64,000 nucleotides of DNA from Scatophagus argus (taxonomy: Eukaryota > Chordata > Actinopteri > Scatophagidae): NCBI RefSeq assembly GCF_020382885.2, contig NC_058506.1:5642001-5706000 (forward strand), written 5' to 3'. Made by a program: the position numbers and the translations under genes. Below are positions 52,001 to 63,494 of this stretch, piece by piece; position 1 is the first letter of the stretch, and every line of letters begins with the position of its first letter. Under the pieces are notes generated by a model that was given only the letters and a program-made list of their open reading frames with translations, did not search any database and was not told the DNA's origin.

Positions 52001-54293
52001 ACCAGGGTGCAGCCAGCGTGGGTGTAAAACACTTTCAAACTATACCTAGCCTGCAGACATTTCAGCACTGCGAGAGCAAAAAAAAAAAAACATTACACAT
52101 CATTGAGAGGTCAGGTCAATATTTTACAGAAGATAACCACCAGAAGCAAAAACAGACAGCAGATTTTTTCCCGATGTTTTTAATTATTTTGGCTGACTCT
52201 GTGTATATAACACTAAAGATATTTTTATCTTTTATAAAACATTTGACTATATAAAATAATCTAATCCATAAAATGGAAGTAGCATAATCAACCTAAAGAC
52301 TGCATGACACTGCATTTTCATATCATGACAAACAATGGAGAGTTAAAATGACTGATGATAATTGGTTTATGGAAGGTGTGCATCTGCCAGCAACGTAAAT
52401 CATGACCTTGACCCACTCATTTAAGTGACACTTGTTCACTATAATTTTGTAAGGTACAGCACAGTACAGCAGCACGGCAATCACACTTGCAGTATCTCTT
52501 TTTATCATTCCTGTAGATTTTATCTTGATGTGGTTTATAGCACACAGCAAATGCTGCAGCCCAAGGTGACACCAGTTGGAAAACATCAGTCACAGTGGCT
52601 GAGTATTTGTAAATGCAGGCAAGGTTTAAGCAAAATAACAAACACCAGTCATTCACTGACATTTAGCAGCAGACATTTCAAGATTTATGCTGTCAAACTA
52701 AGTGAAACGGGCAATTTGTTGATCAAAACCACCAAAAATCTTTTTCTGGTGAAATTACTTGCATGAAACAGCAGACACTACCAGCGCCAAGCCCCATGAT
52801 GCATCACATTTATGTTATCAAGTGACATAACTTTTTTTTTACCCGTTGTTGGTGTCACTGGGTTGACTTTGGTGAGGTCGTCATAAGTGTGGAGTTGGTC
52901 TTCATCAATGAGGAAGGCCTGAATTTCTCCCTCCAGTGAATCATTTATGTATGGGTGAGGAGAATGCTTTTTGTGGGCAAATCCTCTTACCTATGTGAGG
53001 CGAACACACACAGAGAAGATGTTGTTTTTGAAATATGAATTGACACTTTTAAGTCATGCCAAGTAAATGCCTGGAAACAATAATAAAGATTAATGAAATA
53101 AAGAGGTTTTGAAAAAAAAAAAGGATAAAAAGTGTGAGGAGACCACAATTTTAAGGATATTGCTTTTACATATTTGAAACATGAACACTGTTCTCTAGGA
53201 GTCAGAAACTGTGCTTGAACCTGTCATGTCACCATGACATCAAGTCTGAAGGTGCCAGTTTTCAGCACGTTGGTTCAAGGCAAAAGTAGTGTTTTCAAAA
53301 TAAGCTCCGTACTCAGAACAGTGCAGCAAAATACGTTTTATTTTATGCATCTAAATCTCAAACATTCGGTTGGTCCATACAATCTAACCTTCACGACCTA
53401 TGAAGTGCTTCAAGACACTCCATCTAAGACAGACTCTGTGCAGTAAAATGTGCATGTTTTTGTTCTGGACTTTGAAGGGACTGTCAAACGCCACACAGAC
53501 TGCAAATCAAGTATTTACTCCTGCAACACATGCTATCTTCACCGACATCATTATTTTAGAAGCCTAAAACACCTCATAGTGTCACACAGACAATTGCGAC
53601 ATGCATTTGCACAAAACCATTTAGTTAGCGTGTCATGTATCCTCAATCAGTCACAATTACTCCAGGCTAATAAATGGAAGTCTGCTTTATCCTGCCAAGG
53701 ACACATGGCCTGGACCTCTAGCCTGCCTGAGAACTGTCAACAGTCTGAGGTACTAAATTTGTGCAGACAGAATTAATCCAATGGCAGGTAGCCTACATCC
53801 CATAATTCTGTAAGGCCATTTTGAACCATGAGGACCGTCTTAATGCAATGAATTTAATTCCTAATGCAGTAATATTCTGGATGAACAACACATTCATGAT
53901 TTCATAAAGAAATGAGTGGGTGAAGAATATGTACTGTTAAGTACATAAATCATATATATGTAGATAATGACTACACGAGTATCTTCATTTGGCACATTAA
54001 ACTCTCAATGATGGTAACCTACTGTTATTCACGAGGTATATGTTTATAAAACATAACACGAAGCGTTTGAATACGAACCAACCAATCATAACTGAAACAG
54101 TCACAAAACGGACAAGCCACTCCATGTCCACTTAAACTCCACATGAACTTTTACATTTTTAAACCAAACATGAAAACTTGTAAAACAACCACCTGAAAAC
54201 GGGGGACGGGTGTTCCCCCGTGTTCTCACTTACCGGTCTCCCTCCATTACTGTACCCTGCTCCAACGGTACGTCTGCTGTCCGTATAACTCAT
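43023..54293 (-). CDS. myo19: Unconventional myosin XIX, 24 coding exons
   Basis: Actin motor anchored on the outer mitochondrial membrane. Minus-strand exons (high-low): 54293-54234, 52990-52843, 52067-51919, 51631-51518, 51269-51137, 51054-50985, 50892-50790, 50688-50592, 50488-50412, 49819-49729, 49464-49299, 48997-48924, 48827-48706, 48514-48401, 47813-47637, 47552-47415, 46578-46471, 46370-46300, 46225-46146, 45029-44866, 44683-44554, 44234-44149, 43565-43242, 43136-43023. All are in phase and give 969 residues (human 970). The P-loop GESGAGK|T (151-158) spans exons 4-5, switch [10 protein letters not shown] is about 209-217, and switch II LDVYGFE about 430-436. IQ motifs fill exons 21-22 (about 753-824); the tail (825-969) corresponds to the MyMOMA mitochondrial-binding domain. 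The N-terminus is longer than human, while the segment after exon 19 is shorter. Introns carry a piggyBac-like element, a short inverted-repeat element and an old repeat. Confidence 0.96.
43670..43938 (+). mobile_element. piggyBac-like short element with transposase fragment
   Basis: The element is bounded by TTAA on both sides (43,666-43,669 and 43,939-43,942), the piggyBac target site. Termini are CCCTAGAACACTAACGT and its exact complement, 17 bp. Inside, on the + strand, about 60 residues resemble the C-terminal piggyBac transposase block: [15 protein letters not shown] (keeping the Asp of the usual GVDTLDQM motif), then [12 protein letters not shown], then a MMNAGVINC-like stretch, ending at a stop at 43,901. 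An inner copy of the terminal motif near 43,890-43,903 and GGGTGA/TCACCC palindromes add subterminal structure. At 269 bp it is non-autonomous. It lies antisense in the myo19 intron between coding exons 22 and 23. Confidence 0.88.
45360..45780. repeat. Decayed fish interspersed repeat, copy 2, in myo19 intron 19
   Basis: Successive phrases (tgctaacatgctcacagtga, ttagcatt-like blocks, caaatttcattgcaac, ggattcatcctgtgtggacc, gactgaccaacattaccatcc) match, in order, the module seen at 5,115-5,495. It has no coding potential. Sub-blocks repeat internally (two 'ttcatcctg/ttcattctgaggg' units), showing a tandem origin. Confidence 0.55.
50017..50371. mobile_element. Short inverted-repeat element in myo19 intron 9
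   Basis: Perfect 18-bp terminal inverted repeats TTAAAGGGACAGTTCACC (50,017-50,034) and its complement (50,354-50,371) enclose 355 bp with no transposase frame. The terminus is one of the most common short-element ends in fish genomes. Its right end is 40 bp from the exon 9 splice donor of myo19. Confidence 0.8.
51313..51480. repeat. Decayed fish repeat in myo19 intron 4
   Basis: Begins 'agggatgcaactaatgatta' and continues with an AT-rich tail ending near 'cagaagaaggcattt'. Same module type as 21,252-21,420. Confidence 0.45.
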
Positions 54294-55386
54294 TGAATTT
54301 ACTTTGAATTCAGTGTCTGTCTTACAACTTAGTCCAAAAACTTTTATGAGAACTCTGTATAAATTCTACTTCAGGGGAGTCGTGGTTATTCAGCTCTGTA
54401 GTCCTGAGCCTCAGTATTTTCCATGGCTGTCTGACATTCCTCAAGGACAACTTCCCGTCCGTGCCTGCTGTCTGTCCGACTGCCTCCCAAACTCCTAAAC
54501 CGCACAACACTTATTCCCGCCCTCTTCCTGATGCTTCAAGGTCTCAGCCGTCTACCGCTGAGTGGAATTTATACGGGTAAGGTTTTCCTTGAAAGTATTT
54601 TTATGTTAAAAGAGTATATACCCTTTTAATGTCACTTAACTGGACTTAAAATTGGGATTTATCAGTTTATATCTAGTTTTCTTTTTGTATCCACTGGCAA
54701 TGGACATTCTGCATTTATTAGTTGTCTGAAATTGATACTAAAGCATGTTCATATTTATAATATACTAACATTAAGGTTACTACTAATACTATCTTTTAAA
54801 TTATTTCGTAACCTGCTAGAGACTGACTGGGTCCCAGTTAGATTCGAAGTTCCCAGAAATCCCAGCTGTCTTGAATGCAGCGTGCGGCCGAATACGGAAA
54901 TAAGCATGGGCGCGCTTAGGTTAATGTAGCATCATGGGTTGGACCATAGGTTATACTTCGTGCGACTGTTGGTATGCGGTAAAACCGGTATTTTTGTGAC
55001 TCTCCAATTCCCACGACGAACAGACAACCCCGTGGTAAGTACTGATATCTACACAGACAGCTACTTTGGTAATGTCATTGTACGTGCTAGTATGGATTAG
55101 AGAACTAAGATGACTCCACTCATGGTGAGTGCTAGTGCAATAATACCGTCTGGGAAAGTGAACACTCCTGAAGAGCAGGTAACAGGGTTTTTTGTACACT
55201 GAAACAAACGAAGACTACTTAACCTATGAATCTAAAAGAGTGCCCGCATTCTTGTAAATTCTGCCATAGTGTGGTCAAAGCTGTTACATTTTCCAGTGTC
55301 AGTTGAGCATATGCATACTTCTTTATGTCCAAGTGCAGCCATGTTTCTCTCATGTAGTAAAAAATTTATTTTAATGTTTGCAGGCC
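54294..55386. promoter_or_regulatory. Divergent myo19/pigw promoter region and pigw 5' UTR intron
   Basis: myo19 starts leftward at 54,293 and pigw rightward at 55,387. A likely non-coding first exon of pigw ends at 55,034 with donor CGTG|GTAAGT, and the intron closes at TTTGCAG (55,383), three bases before the pigw ATG. The 54,880-54,930 stretch is CpG-richer than its surroundings and a likely start region. Head-to-head MYO19/PIGW arrangement is also the human one. Confidence 0.55.
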
Positions 55387-56871
55387 ATGTCTCAGAGGGA
55401 ACTTAAGGAAGCGTTTGTGAGTAATCTGAATGGGACCAGTCTGCAGGAGGTGGGACTGGGCTCGTTTATCTCCCCTCTATGCCTCATCAACAGAGGACTG
55501 ATTCTGATACTCTACCATCAGGCCAAAGGGACTCTTCCACTGCCACTTCCACTGATTTCTCACCTGCTTTTGGACTTCTCTGTGCTTATTCTTCCCCTTG
55601 TCCTATCATGCACTGTTCTGAGTAGCATTCTTCACCAGGTCATCATAAGCCTGACCATCGTTTCAGCTTGTATGTTTTGCTATATCAACAGACAGCCTTC
55701 TGCTAGGCACCCAGATAATGCTCTCAGCACCTTCCTTCAAAGTCATGTTCAGTTTCATCAGGTTCCCTTTGTGACTGTCTTCAGAGTGTTTGTAAATGTG
55801 AAAACAGCCATCAGCATCCTTGCCGTAGACTTTAGTGTCTTCCCAAGGCGATATGCTAAAACAGAAACCTATGGTACAGGGGTTATGGACTTTGGGGTTG
55901 GAGCGTATGTGTTTGCAAATGCCCTTGTCTGCTCAGAGGCACGGAGGAAGAACATCTCTGGATCCAAGATGGATCATATCATGAAGCAGCTCCTGTCTGT
56001 CTGGCCCCTGGTTGTTCTTGGCATGGGAAGGCTTTTGAGCGTCAAAATGACCAGTTACCACGAGCATGTGACAGAATATGGCATCCACTGGAATTTTTTT
56101 TTCACACTAGCAGTCGTCAGAGTTGTGGCCTCTATGGTGCTGGCCATTTTGCCAGCCAATTCCTCGTGGTTCTTTGCCCTTCTGATCAGTGGATTTTATC
56201 AACTCACCCTAGAGACATCAGGGCTGAAGGCCTTCATTATCCACAACAATGACAGAGAAAAGGACTTTCTGCATGCTAACAAGGAGGGTATATTCTCTGT
56301 GGTGGGCTATGTAGCCATCTACATGGCAGGAGTTCAGGTGGGGCTCTATGTGATGCAACCAAGATCCCAGGTTAGATCGTGGCTCAAAGTGCTTTCTACA
56401 CTCTTGTTGGGTAGTTTTGTCCTATATGCAGTTTTGTACACATGTCAGACACTTGTGGAGCCAGTGTCTCGCCGCTTAGCTAATTTTCCTTTCTGCATCT
56501 GGAGTGTTGCTCAGTCTTTGCTTTTTATGTCCATCATTGGTATAGCTGATATGGTCTTACTGTTTTCCAAAAGAATATCAGACTGTCACTTTGTACCCTC
56601 ATCATGGAATCTGTGTAAAAAGCAATCAGACTCAGCCTTTGTCAGAAAGTCAGGTGAACTAGAAACCCTCTGCCTTGTTCAAGCTGTCAGCAGGAATCAG
56701 TTGCTATTCTTCTTGCTTGCAAATGTCCTGACGGGATTGACAAACTCCATAGTGGACACGCTTAGTTGTAGCAGTTTCTTTTCAGTGTGTGTTTTGCTAT
56801 CATACATGTTCATGAATTGTGTCATAATATATATTTTACATCTTTGTGCAATTACATTAAAATTCTGGTAA
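55387..56871 (+). CDS. pigw: GPI-anchor inositol acyltransferase PIG-W
   Basis: ER multipass enzyme that transfers an acyl chain to the inositol of glucosaminyl-PI, an early step of GPI-anchor synthesis. The single 494-residue coding exon matches PIGW from the start MSQRELKEAFVSNLNG to the C-terminal FW (human 504). Conserved blocks include ILAVDFSVFPRRYAKTETYGTGVMDFGVG (about 150-180), SVWPLVVLGMGR, TEYGIHWNFFFTLAVV and ANKEGIFSVVGYVAIYMAGVQ. Many hydrophobic stretches fit about a dozen membrane helices. The ATG follows a 5' UTR splice acceptor directly, and an apparent upstream TTG extension is intronic. Intron-free coding is normal for this gene. Poly(A) signal at 57,047-57,052. Confidence 0.97.
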   Translation: MSQRELKEAFVSNLNGTSLQEVGLGSFISPLCLINRGLILILYHQAKGTLPLPLPLISHLLLDFSVLILPLVLSCTVLSSILHQVIISLTIVSACMFCYINRQPSARHPDNALSTFLQSHVQFHQVPFVTVFRVFVNVKTAISILAVDFSVFPRRYAKTETYGTGVMDFGVGAYVFANALVCSEARRKNISGSKMDHIMKQLLSVWPLVVLGMGRLLSVKMTSYHEHVTEYGIHWNFFFTLAVVRVVASMVLAILPANSSWFFALLISGFYQLTLETSGLKAFIIHNNDREKDFLHANKEGIFSVVGYVAIYMAGVQVGLYVMQPRSQVRSWLKVLSTLLLGSFVLYAVLYTCQTLVEPVSRRLANFPFCIWSVAQSLLFMSIIGIADMVLLFSKRISDCHFVPSSWNLCKKQSDSAFVRKSGELETLCLVQAVSRNQLLFFLLANVLTGLTNSIVDTLSCSSFFSVCVLLSYMFMNCVIIYILHLCAITLKFW

Positions 56872-57046
56872 ACTTACATTTTTAACCGTACTAGAGGGTT
56901 CATTTGTCTGTTGAAGGTTCTTGTGGGCTTGGAGAGATCAGACATTAAAATTCATCACAATTAAAAACACTGGGAAGAGTTAATGTAAGAAAATATAAAC
57001 TGTTGTACATGATACCTTTTTATATATGCAAAGTAATACATGTTTT

Positions 57047-57052
57047 AATAAA
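57047..57052 (+). terminator. Polyadenylation signal of pigw
   Basis: AATAAA in TTTTAATAAAATC, 176 bp after the stop codon. Confidence 0.7.
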
Positions 57053-57639
57053 ATCATATTTCAGAACAAGCAAGGACTTGGAGTACAGTGTTCTGTGAAA
57101 CTGGATATGTGTGCTTAAATGATTTGCTTGTTTCGCTTTGCTCTTTGATTTGCTTTGTTCTTTAAAAAATGAGTATAATCATTCTTGTTAAATATTGCCC
57201 TCTGCTTATACTGGATTGCCCTACTATAATATCTGAACTTTAAAGAGAAAACAGCATTTAAAATAATGCAGCAATTGAACATAGGATGTAATGTGAGCTT
57301 TAGAGCTTTTGTTCTTCTGTATACCCATATATGTACACGTCTGTCTTTTCTCAATCTCTTATTTATTGTTTGTTACTGCAATATCTGTACTTATTTAAAC
57401 TATTCTTGAACTCTTAAAAGCAACAGTTTATTCACCATCATTACAGTCTATGCACCAAATTAGTCCACTAAAATTAAGGTCTTGAGTTACAATTTAATAC
57501 AGCAACAAATTTATGTAAAACCTATGAATACGAACGAACAAGCAAATAATAATTAAGAAATCCTCGAAATTTGAAGGGAAAGCTTATTCGTTTAAAATAA
57601 ACTGGTATTATAACAGCTTTACATATGACTAGACATTTG

Positions 57640-58622
57640 CTCCTTTTCAAAATACATCCGTCAGGCGCATCCTGGAAGCGGCATTACGACGTCAGTTATT
57701 ACGTACAGAGGGCAAAGGTCACATCAGTAATGAGGATTCCGCCACGGTAGCAGACTCAGTTACACTCGCACTTATTTATTTTTCTAAGGGGAAGTTTCAG
57801 AGCCGGGTAAGTAAAATAATAACCTTTATTTTGTCAAGGTAAACGAATATGTTTAATCTTTTCATCGTAAGTAGGAGGAGCTGACGAAAGTGGCAATTGC
57901 TAAGTAGCCAGTCATCTAGTTGAACTTTATATTAGCTGTATTCAAGCTTGCTAACGTTAGCTTTAGGGGACAGCGATGCGAAACTAAGCCAAGTTTGCTG
58001 GTATTGACAGTTCGTAGACTAACTATATCAGTATTGCAACATATGAATTATTTTTTCAGGTATTAAAAACATCCGTGTATATGTGTCGTTTGGTAGTAAT
58101 GTGCATAGAATACACTCACCGGCTTACTCACTTTGCAAAATTCGACTGAAATTAGCTAGCAGGCTAACGTTAACAAGTTAGCCGCCGGTTACTGCTTTAT
58201 CTTGTCCAGGGTATAGCTTTACGTTTGCGTGATTAGACTTGTCCTCATAATTGAAACAGCTTTAACCAACAATAGATAAAACAGCTTTAAACGCGTTTTC
58301 CTTACTAAAGCACCATACCCTTTCAACCTCCCGGCTGTCGTTTCCTAGGTTATTTTGCTAACTTAGCTGATTTAATCTGGGTCAAGACAAATCTGTATTG
58401 CAACAGTGCTCGTAACGTTATATTAGGTTTTGTCAACGCCAGTAAATAATTGGTCTTTTATACAGTGTGTTTGTTTCAAGAAGTGTGTAATATAGCTTTC
58501 ACTGTAGTGACAAGGTAATGTCGGATTCAGTCCGCAGTGACCTGCAGTATATTAGCATTAGCTTGGTGTAGCCTGTGCTGATGTCAGTTGTGGTCAGCCG
58601 GTTTCTTGTGTGTCACCTGCAG
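57640..58622 (+). promoter_or_regulatory. ggnbp2 promoter, non-coding first exon and first intron
   Basis: A CRE-like GACGTCA at 57,688-57,694 lies in the likely promoter. A short non-coding exon ends at 57,806 with donor GG|GTAAGT; the intron closes with CCTGCAG at 58,622, 33 bases before the ATG. The intron holds several AACGTTAG/GCTAACGTTA motifs (for example near 57,950 and 58,160). Confidence 0.6.
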
Positions 58623-58655
58623 GCGAGCTGCACAACATTCAAACTGGAAGAAATC

Positions 58656-61600
58656 ATGGCACGTTTGGTAGCAGTTTGCAGGGAAGGGGAAGAGGATTAC
58701 CCATTTCTCGCCAGACAGATTCCCCTTTACATTGATGATACGCTGACGGTAAATAATCTTTCCTATATGACCACAAGGGGTCTGTCTCAAAAGACCACAG
58801 GTGCTATGTGGCTAACTCAACCATAAGCCTCTTTGGGTCATGTGTTAGCACTCCACATTAGTTCTGATTTAATGTTAAGAAGTAAAGGATTAGTTATTAC
58901 AAAGCAGGCCCCAACCTGTTTGAGGGACAAACATTCTGTTTTGCAAACCTTGTTGCACAATCTGACACCTAATTAACAAAGCTTATGATTTAGACAAGTA
59001 ATTAAGTATTCAGACATGTTTAATTAACATGTTGTATTTATGTATATGCAATGTTATATGACTCAAATTATAATAATTATTATAATAATATATAATGATA
59101 ATGGCTTAAAATCATGCAGGCACTGAAGACAGTTTTGATTGCATTTTACAGTTAAAGTAAAACAGACACACTCATTTAGAGGTGAAAGTTAGAGGTGTCC
59201 ATTTATGATATTGATATTGTCAGTCAGTGTCCATGGTTTTTGGTGGCAGTGGTATAAACTTTAACAACCAAGAAACCAGTCTTTTCTGAGGCATGTGATA
59301 CCTAATCTCTATGAACACATATGATATGATATACAGATATAAATAGCATATGAATACAGACCCTGTAGGCAAGGAACAAGATTTTGTTATCGGAAACAGT
59401 CTCATTTGTGTTTGCATTCCATTTGTAGTATTGACCAATCACATTTAAACTGGCAGTTCAATCAACCGTCTTCTGACGATGATGTAGCTTTTTTTCTAAT
59501 CGTTTTTTTTGCTCTGTATTCATTTGCAGATATCTGGTTGTATAGATTAGTGTCCATTCTCATGTCTCAGTTTTCTAATCATGCTGTAAACAATGACCAG
59601 GTATTTGCCCTGAAACAGTGGCCTTTTTCCCCAGAGGATAAATTTAAATTGTCTTCAGACAAGATCCGGTGGGTTGCAAGATTGTGTGATACCATGCACG
59701 TCGGTAATGTAAACAGTGATAAGAGCATTTTGTGAGAAATTGTCATGCATTGTGACAATTATCAGCATGGCTGAAATGAGCTCTGAGAATTTCTATATTG
59801 TACATTAACTGTTTCATATTATATCTTGTCAGATGGTGATGGAATTTTCTGATAGTGTCATGGATGTTGAAATCAATGAAATAAACATGCCTAATTGGAA
59901 ACAATTTTCTGAGGTGAGTGATTTTAATTTTGCATAGTTGCCTCTATTAAAATCTACAATAACATCAGAATTTTTTTCTCTTGGCCTAGTCTTATGTACA
60001 TAATCTTATCCAAGAAGTGTGTAGTTGTCAGCAAAGTGCTAATAGATGTATGATTTATTGGCCTTTAGGATCACTCCAAGTTGAAGCAACAGGACTTGAA
60101 TATTGCCCTGATGGTGACATCCAGAGAGGTCTACAGTGCATTATCTCAGCTGGTACCATGTGTGGGCTGCAGACGAAGTGTGGAGCGCCTCTTCTCACAT
60201 TTAGTAGAATCAGGGAACCCGGCCCTGGAGCCCCTCACAGTGAAACCCACGGGCATGCTCTCTGTCACCAAAGCCTGTTTAGCAGATGTAAACAAGCTCT
60301 ACACCCTCTTCTATGTCCATGGGTAAGATACACACAAGTATCTTTGGTTTGCACTGCAAAATCAATCATATTGTGTGTCAAAAAAGATCAGCCAAAATTA
60401 TTTTTGTTAGTTAAAAACCAAACCAAAACCTTGATAAGAAATATTCGCTGGGTGCACTGAAATACTAAGATAATGATAATGTTATACCAAACTGAAATAC
60501 TGCTTTCTTCTTCTTAGTGGTAGACACCCCACTTGTGTGCTTTCAGACATAAATGTGACAAAGGGGTTTAAATAAATTAACTGCAAACTATGTATTTAGT
60601 CTGTGTTGTCTCAGATATTGCTGACACATAGTGTATTGTTTAGGCTCAGATGCAGCAAATTGAAAGTTGTTTTTTTTTCTTTTTTACAGATCAAAGTTAA
60701 ATGATATGATTGATGCCATTCCAAAAAGTAAAAAGAACAAGCGCTGTCAGTTACACTCCTTGGACACACACAAAACTAAACCTTTGGGGTGAGTAATATT
60801 TTCCTCTGTTCCCCTCATCAAACTTGTGTATCTGTTGTTTTTTCTTTAAATGACACTCTTAACACAAGTCTAAGTATAGTGAACATAGTAGAACATTAAG
60901 CAGTTTTTGAGCCTGCTGTTTCCCTCAGGAGTTGTTGGAGTTGAACATTTACTAATATTTCCACATCAGCTACCCTGAAGTGGCCAACTTCTGTTACTGG
61001 AGGTTTAAAAGATTGTGGTGGTATAGCTATAATGGTTGTATGTTTGCTTTCAGGGGAAGCTGGATGGATGTGTGGGAGCTAATGTCTCAGGAGTGCAGGG
61101 ATGAAGTGGTCCTCATTGACAGTGCTTGTCTCTTGGAGACGCTGGAGACATACTTGCGTAAACACAGGTAATGTGTGGCTATTTTCCAAAATGCTTTTAG
61201 TTCCCTCTCTTAAATGTTATGTTAGACATTTGAAAAGAAGTGAATTAACCGTGTGTGTTTACTTTCTCACTCACAGGTTTTGCACCGACTGTAAGAATAA
61301 AGTTCTGAGGGCATACAACATCCTAGTGGGGGAGCTGGACTGTACTAAAGAGAAGGGGTATTGTGCTGCCTTGTATGAAGGACTATGCTGTTGTCCCCAT
61401 GAACGCCACATCCATGTGTGCTGCGAGACTGACTTCATTGCTCACCTCCTTGGCCGGGCAGAGCCTGAGTTTGCAGGAGGCTATGAGTAAGTAAAGGTTT
61501 CAACAGTGAATGCTTCAGTGCTCACTTTGACCTTCGATGAAGTCACTTTCATTCAAGTCAGTTTCTATCATGGCTTATGCTTTTTGCTGTATTTATATGT

Positions 61601-63494
61601 GCATTTGATGAATTTTTTTTTTTGTTGTTTTTTTTTTTTTTTTTTTAAAGACGCAGAGAGAGACATGCCAAGACCATTGACATTGCACAAGAAGAAGTCC
61701 TGACCTGTCTGGGCATTCACCTCTATGAGCGTCTGCACAGGATCTGGCAGAAACTACGAGCAGAGGAGCAGACCTGGCAGATATTATTTCACTTGGGAAT
61801 TGATGCACTACGTAAAAGTTTTGAGGTAAACAACCTCTAAGCCAGCGTGTTCATGGTATCATTTCAGCGAGATAATAAATGCATTATGGTGCCATAATGT
61901 ATCTATTGCTGTGCCCCTAGATGGCGGTGGAGAAGATGCAGGGGATCAGTCGGCTTGAGCAGTTTGTCGAGGAGTTGTCTGAGGAAGAGAGGGCCAAAGA
62001 GCTGAAACAGGAGAAAAAGAGGCAAAAGCGAAAAAATCGGCGCAAAAACAAGTGTGGCTTTGACATAACTGAGCAGGAGGCAGAAGACAAGGAAAAGAAT
62101 CTGGATGAGGTAATCCTCCCAGCGAGGGTCCCTTTGAAAATTGTTTATGAAGTCTTTTGTCATCTGCAGTTATACATCTGCTTGCCTTCATATACATCGG
62201 TTCATGTGATTTGTTTCAGGGTTCTCTTGAGTCTGTTGAAGGCTCTTGCAAAGCTTGTGGCAGCCATGATGAGGAGGAGGAGACTGGATGTGATGAGAGA
62301 ATCACTGCCAATGGAGGCACTTCCTGCAGTTGCCCAAACAACACCAAACAGGGTAAACATACACCCAGTCTAACTGTAGAACCCAAAATACTTGCTAAAT
62401 TGTTTCTCGGTATCGGTGGTTATCAGAGCAGCATGGCTTCACTTCCATTTTGTTAGCTTAGCATAATGAAAGATTAACAGTGCATAGGAGAGCAAAAGCT
62501 GAAAGATGGATAGTTCAGGGTGTCCTCTGCTGGACCACAGGGCAAATTACTTCAAGCAATCTGTTGTATTGTATATTTTGAGTCCAACCAGATGATTACA
62601 GATTAGATATTGTGAAAAATCGAATTTCGAATAAAAAGAGAGCGCCTTAACACAGACATCACCATGAGCCTCTGTGTTATATCTATGTTATGTTATGGAG
62701 TAACCTCTGTGTGTGGAGGTTACTCCATAACAAGACAGGGCAACTGTAAGAACAAATAATGAATGTGAAAAATTTCACTTTTCCATGTGTTTCTCCAGAT
62801 TTGTCTCCTCACAGCAATGGTAGTGACTGTGGCTACTCCTCAAGTATGGAGGGCAGTGAGACCGGATCACGAGAAGGTTCTGATATTGCCTGTTCTGAGG
62901 GAATATGCAATCATGACGAAACAGGTCTGTTTTGAGCACCTCTAAGATGCTGAGGACTTGAAATGCGAACCGAGTCTTTTAAATATAAAGTATAGTGGTT
63001 TGGTTCTCTTTTTTTTTTTCTCACCATGTTTTTGTTTACCTTCAGCAGGAGATGACTCAAATGCCCATCACTGTGCTGACGACAAGGAGGAGGATGGAAC
63101 AGACAGTTGCGTGGACTGCTGGCCACACTCTGAGGAAAACACTCAGTGCAAGAGTAAAAAAAAGAAAAGGAAGGCCAAGGCTTTATGCAACAGCCAGGTG
63201 GGAAGACATACTCTAGAATTCTCATGCTGTATGCAGAATATTTAAGGCTGTGTATCAAATAAAGTATGTACATTTCCACAGGGGCAAAAAGGTGAAGGTT
63301 GTATGGCAGATGGGAACACAGCAGACCACAGTCCACCATCATTGCACACTTGCCGAACCAAAGAAATCTTCTCTTCCTTATGTGGTGATACATTTGCCAG
63401 CATTGCATTACGGTTACCATGGACAGTGCATCAAAAGAATGTGAGCCTTCATGCAGGTCCTCCAGAGGCAAACATCAGTCTTGTGGAACTTCTG
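58656..63494 (+). CDS. ggnbp2: Gametogenetin-binding protein 2 (partial, 3' end outside window)
   Basis: Conserved gametogenesis-associated protein (also called ZNF403/DIF-3) that binds gametogenetin. Exons: 58656-58748, 59833-59913, 60069-60322, 60690-60788, 61054-61167, 61277-61486, 61651-61825, 61921-62109, 62220-62352, 62799-62924, 63049-63197, 63282-63494; phases agree and give 612 residues so far (human 697). MARLVAVCREGEED, VPCVGCRRSVERLFS, SKKNKRCQLHSLDTHK, FCTDCKNKVLRAYNIL, CCPHERHIHVCCETDFIAHLL and RLHRIWQKLRAEEQTW are near-identical to human. Cys/His pairs suggest zinc binding. A lysine/arginine-rich coiled stretch (about 365-390) and a Ser/Gly acidic stretch follow. Exon 13 of the transcript ends at NISLVELL with donor CTG|GTTAGT; the final exon(s) are not in the remaining 506 bases. 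The exon 12 acceptor is a CAGCAG tandem, so one residue may vary. Confidence 0.96.
61613..61646. repeat. Poly(T) run at a ggnbp2 acceptor
   Basis: Almost pure T interrupted by two G, directly in front of the TAAAG acceptor for the exon at 61,651. It acts as an extreme polypyrimidine tract and is likely length-polymorphic. Confidence 0.8.

Noticed and set aside
53450-53776. 108-codon plus-strand frame in myo19 intron 1
   Set aside because: No similarity, no promoter or splice context; length is within chance for this amount of sequence.
55378-55386. Start of pigw at a TTG before the ATG
   Set aside because: These bases contain the splice acceptor TTTGCAG; the real start is 55,387.
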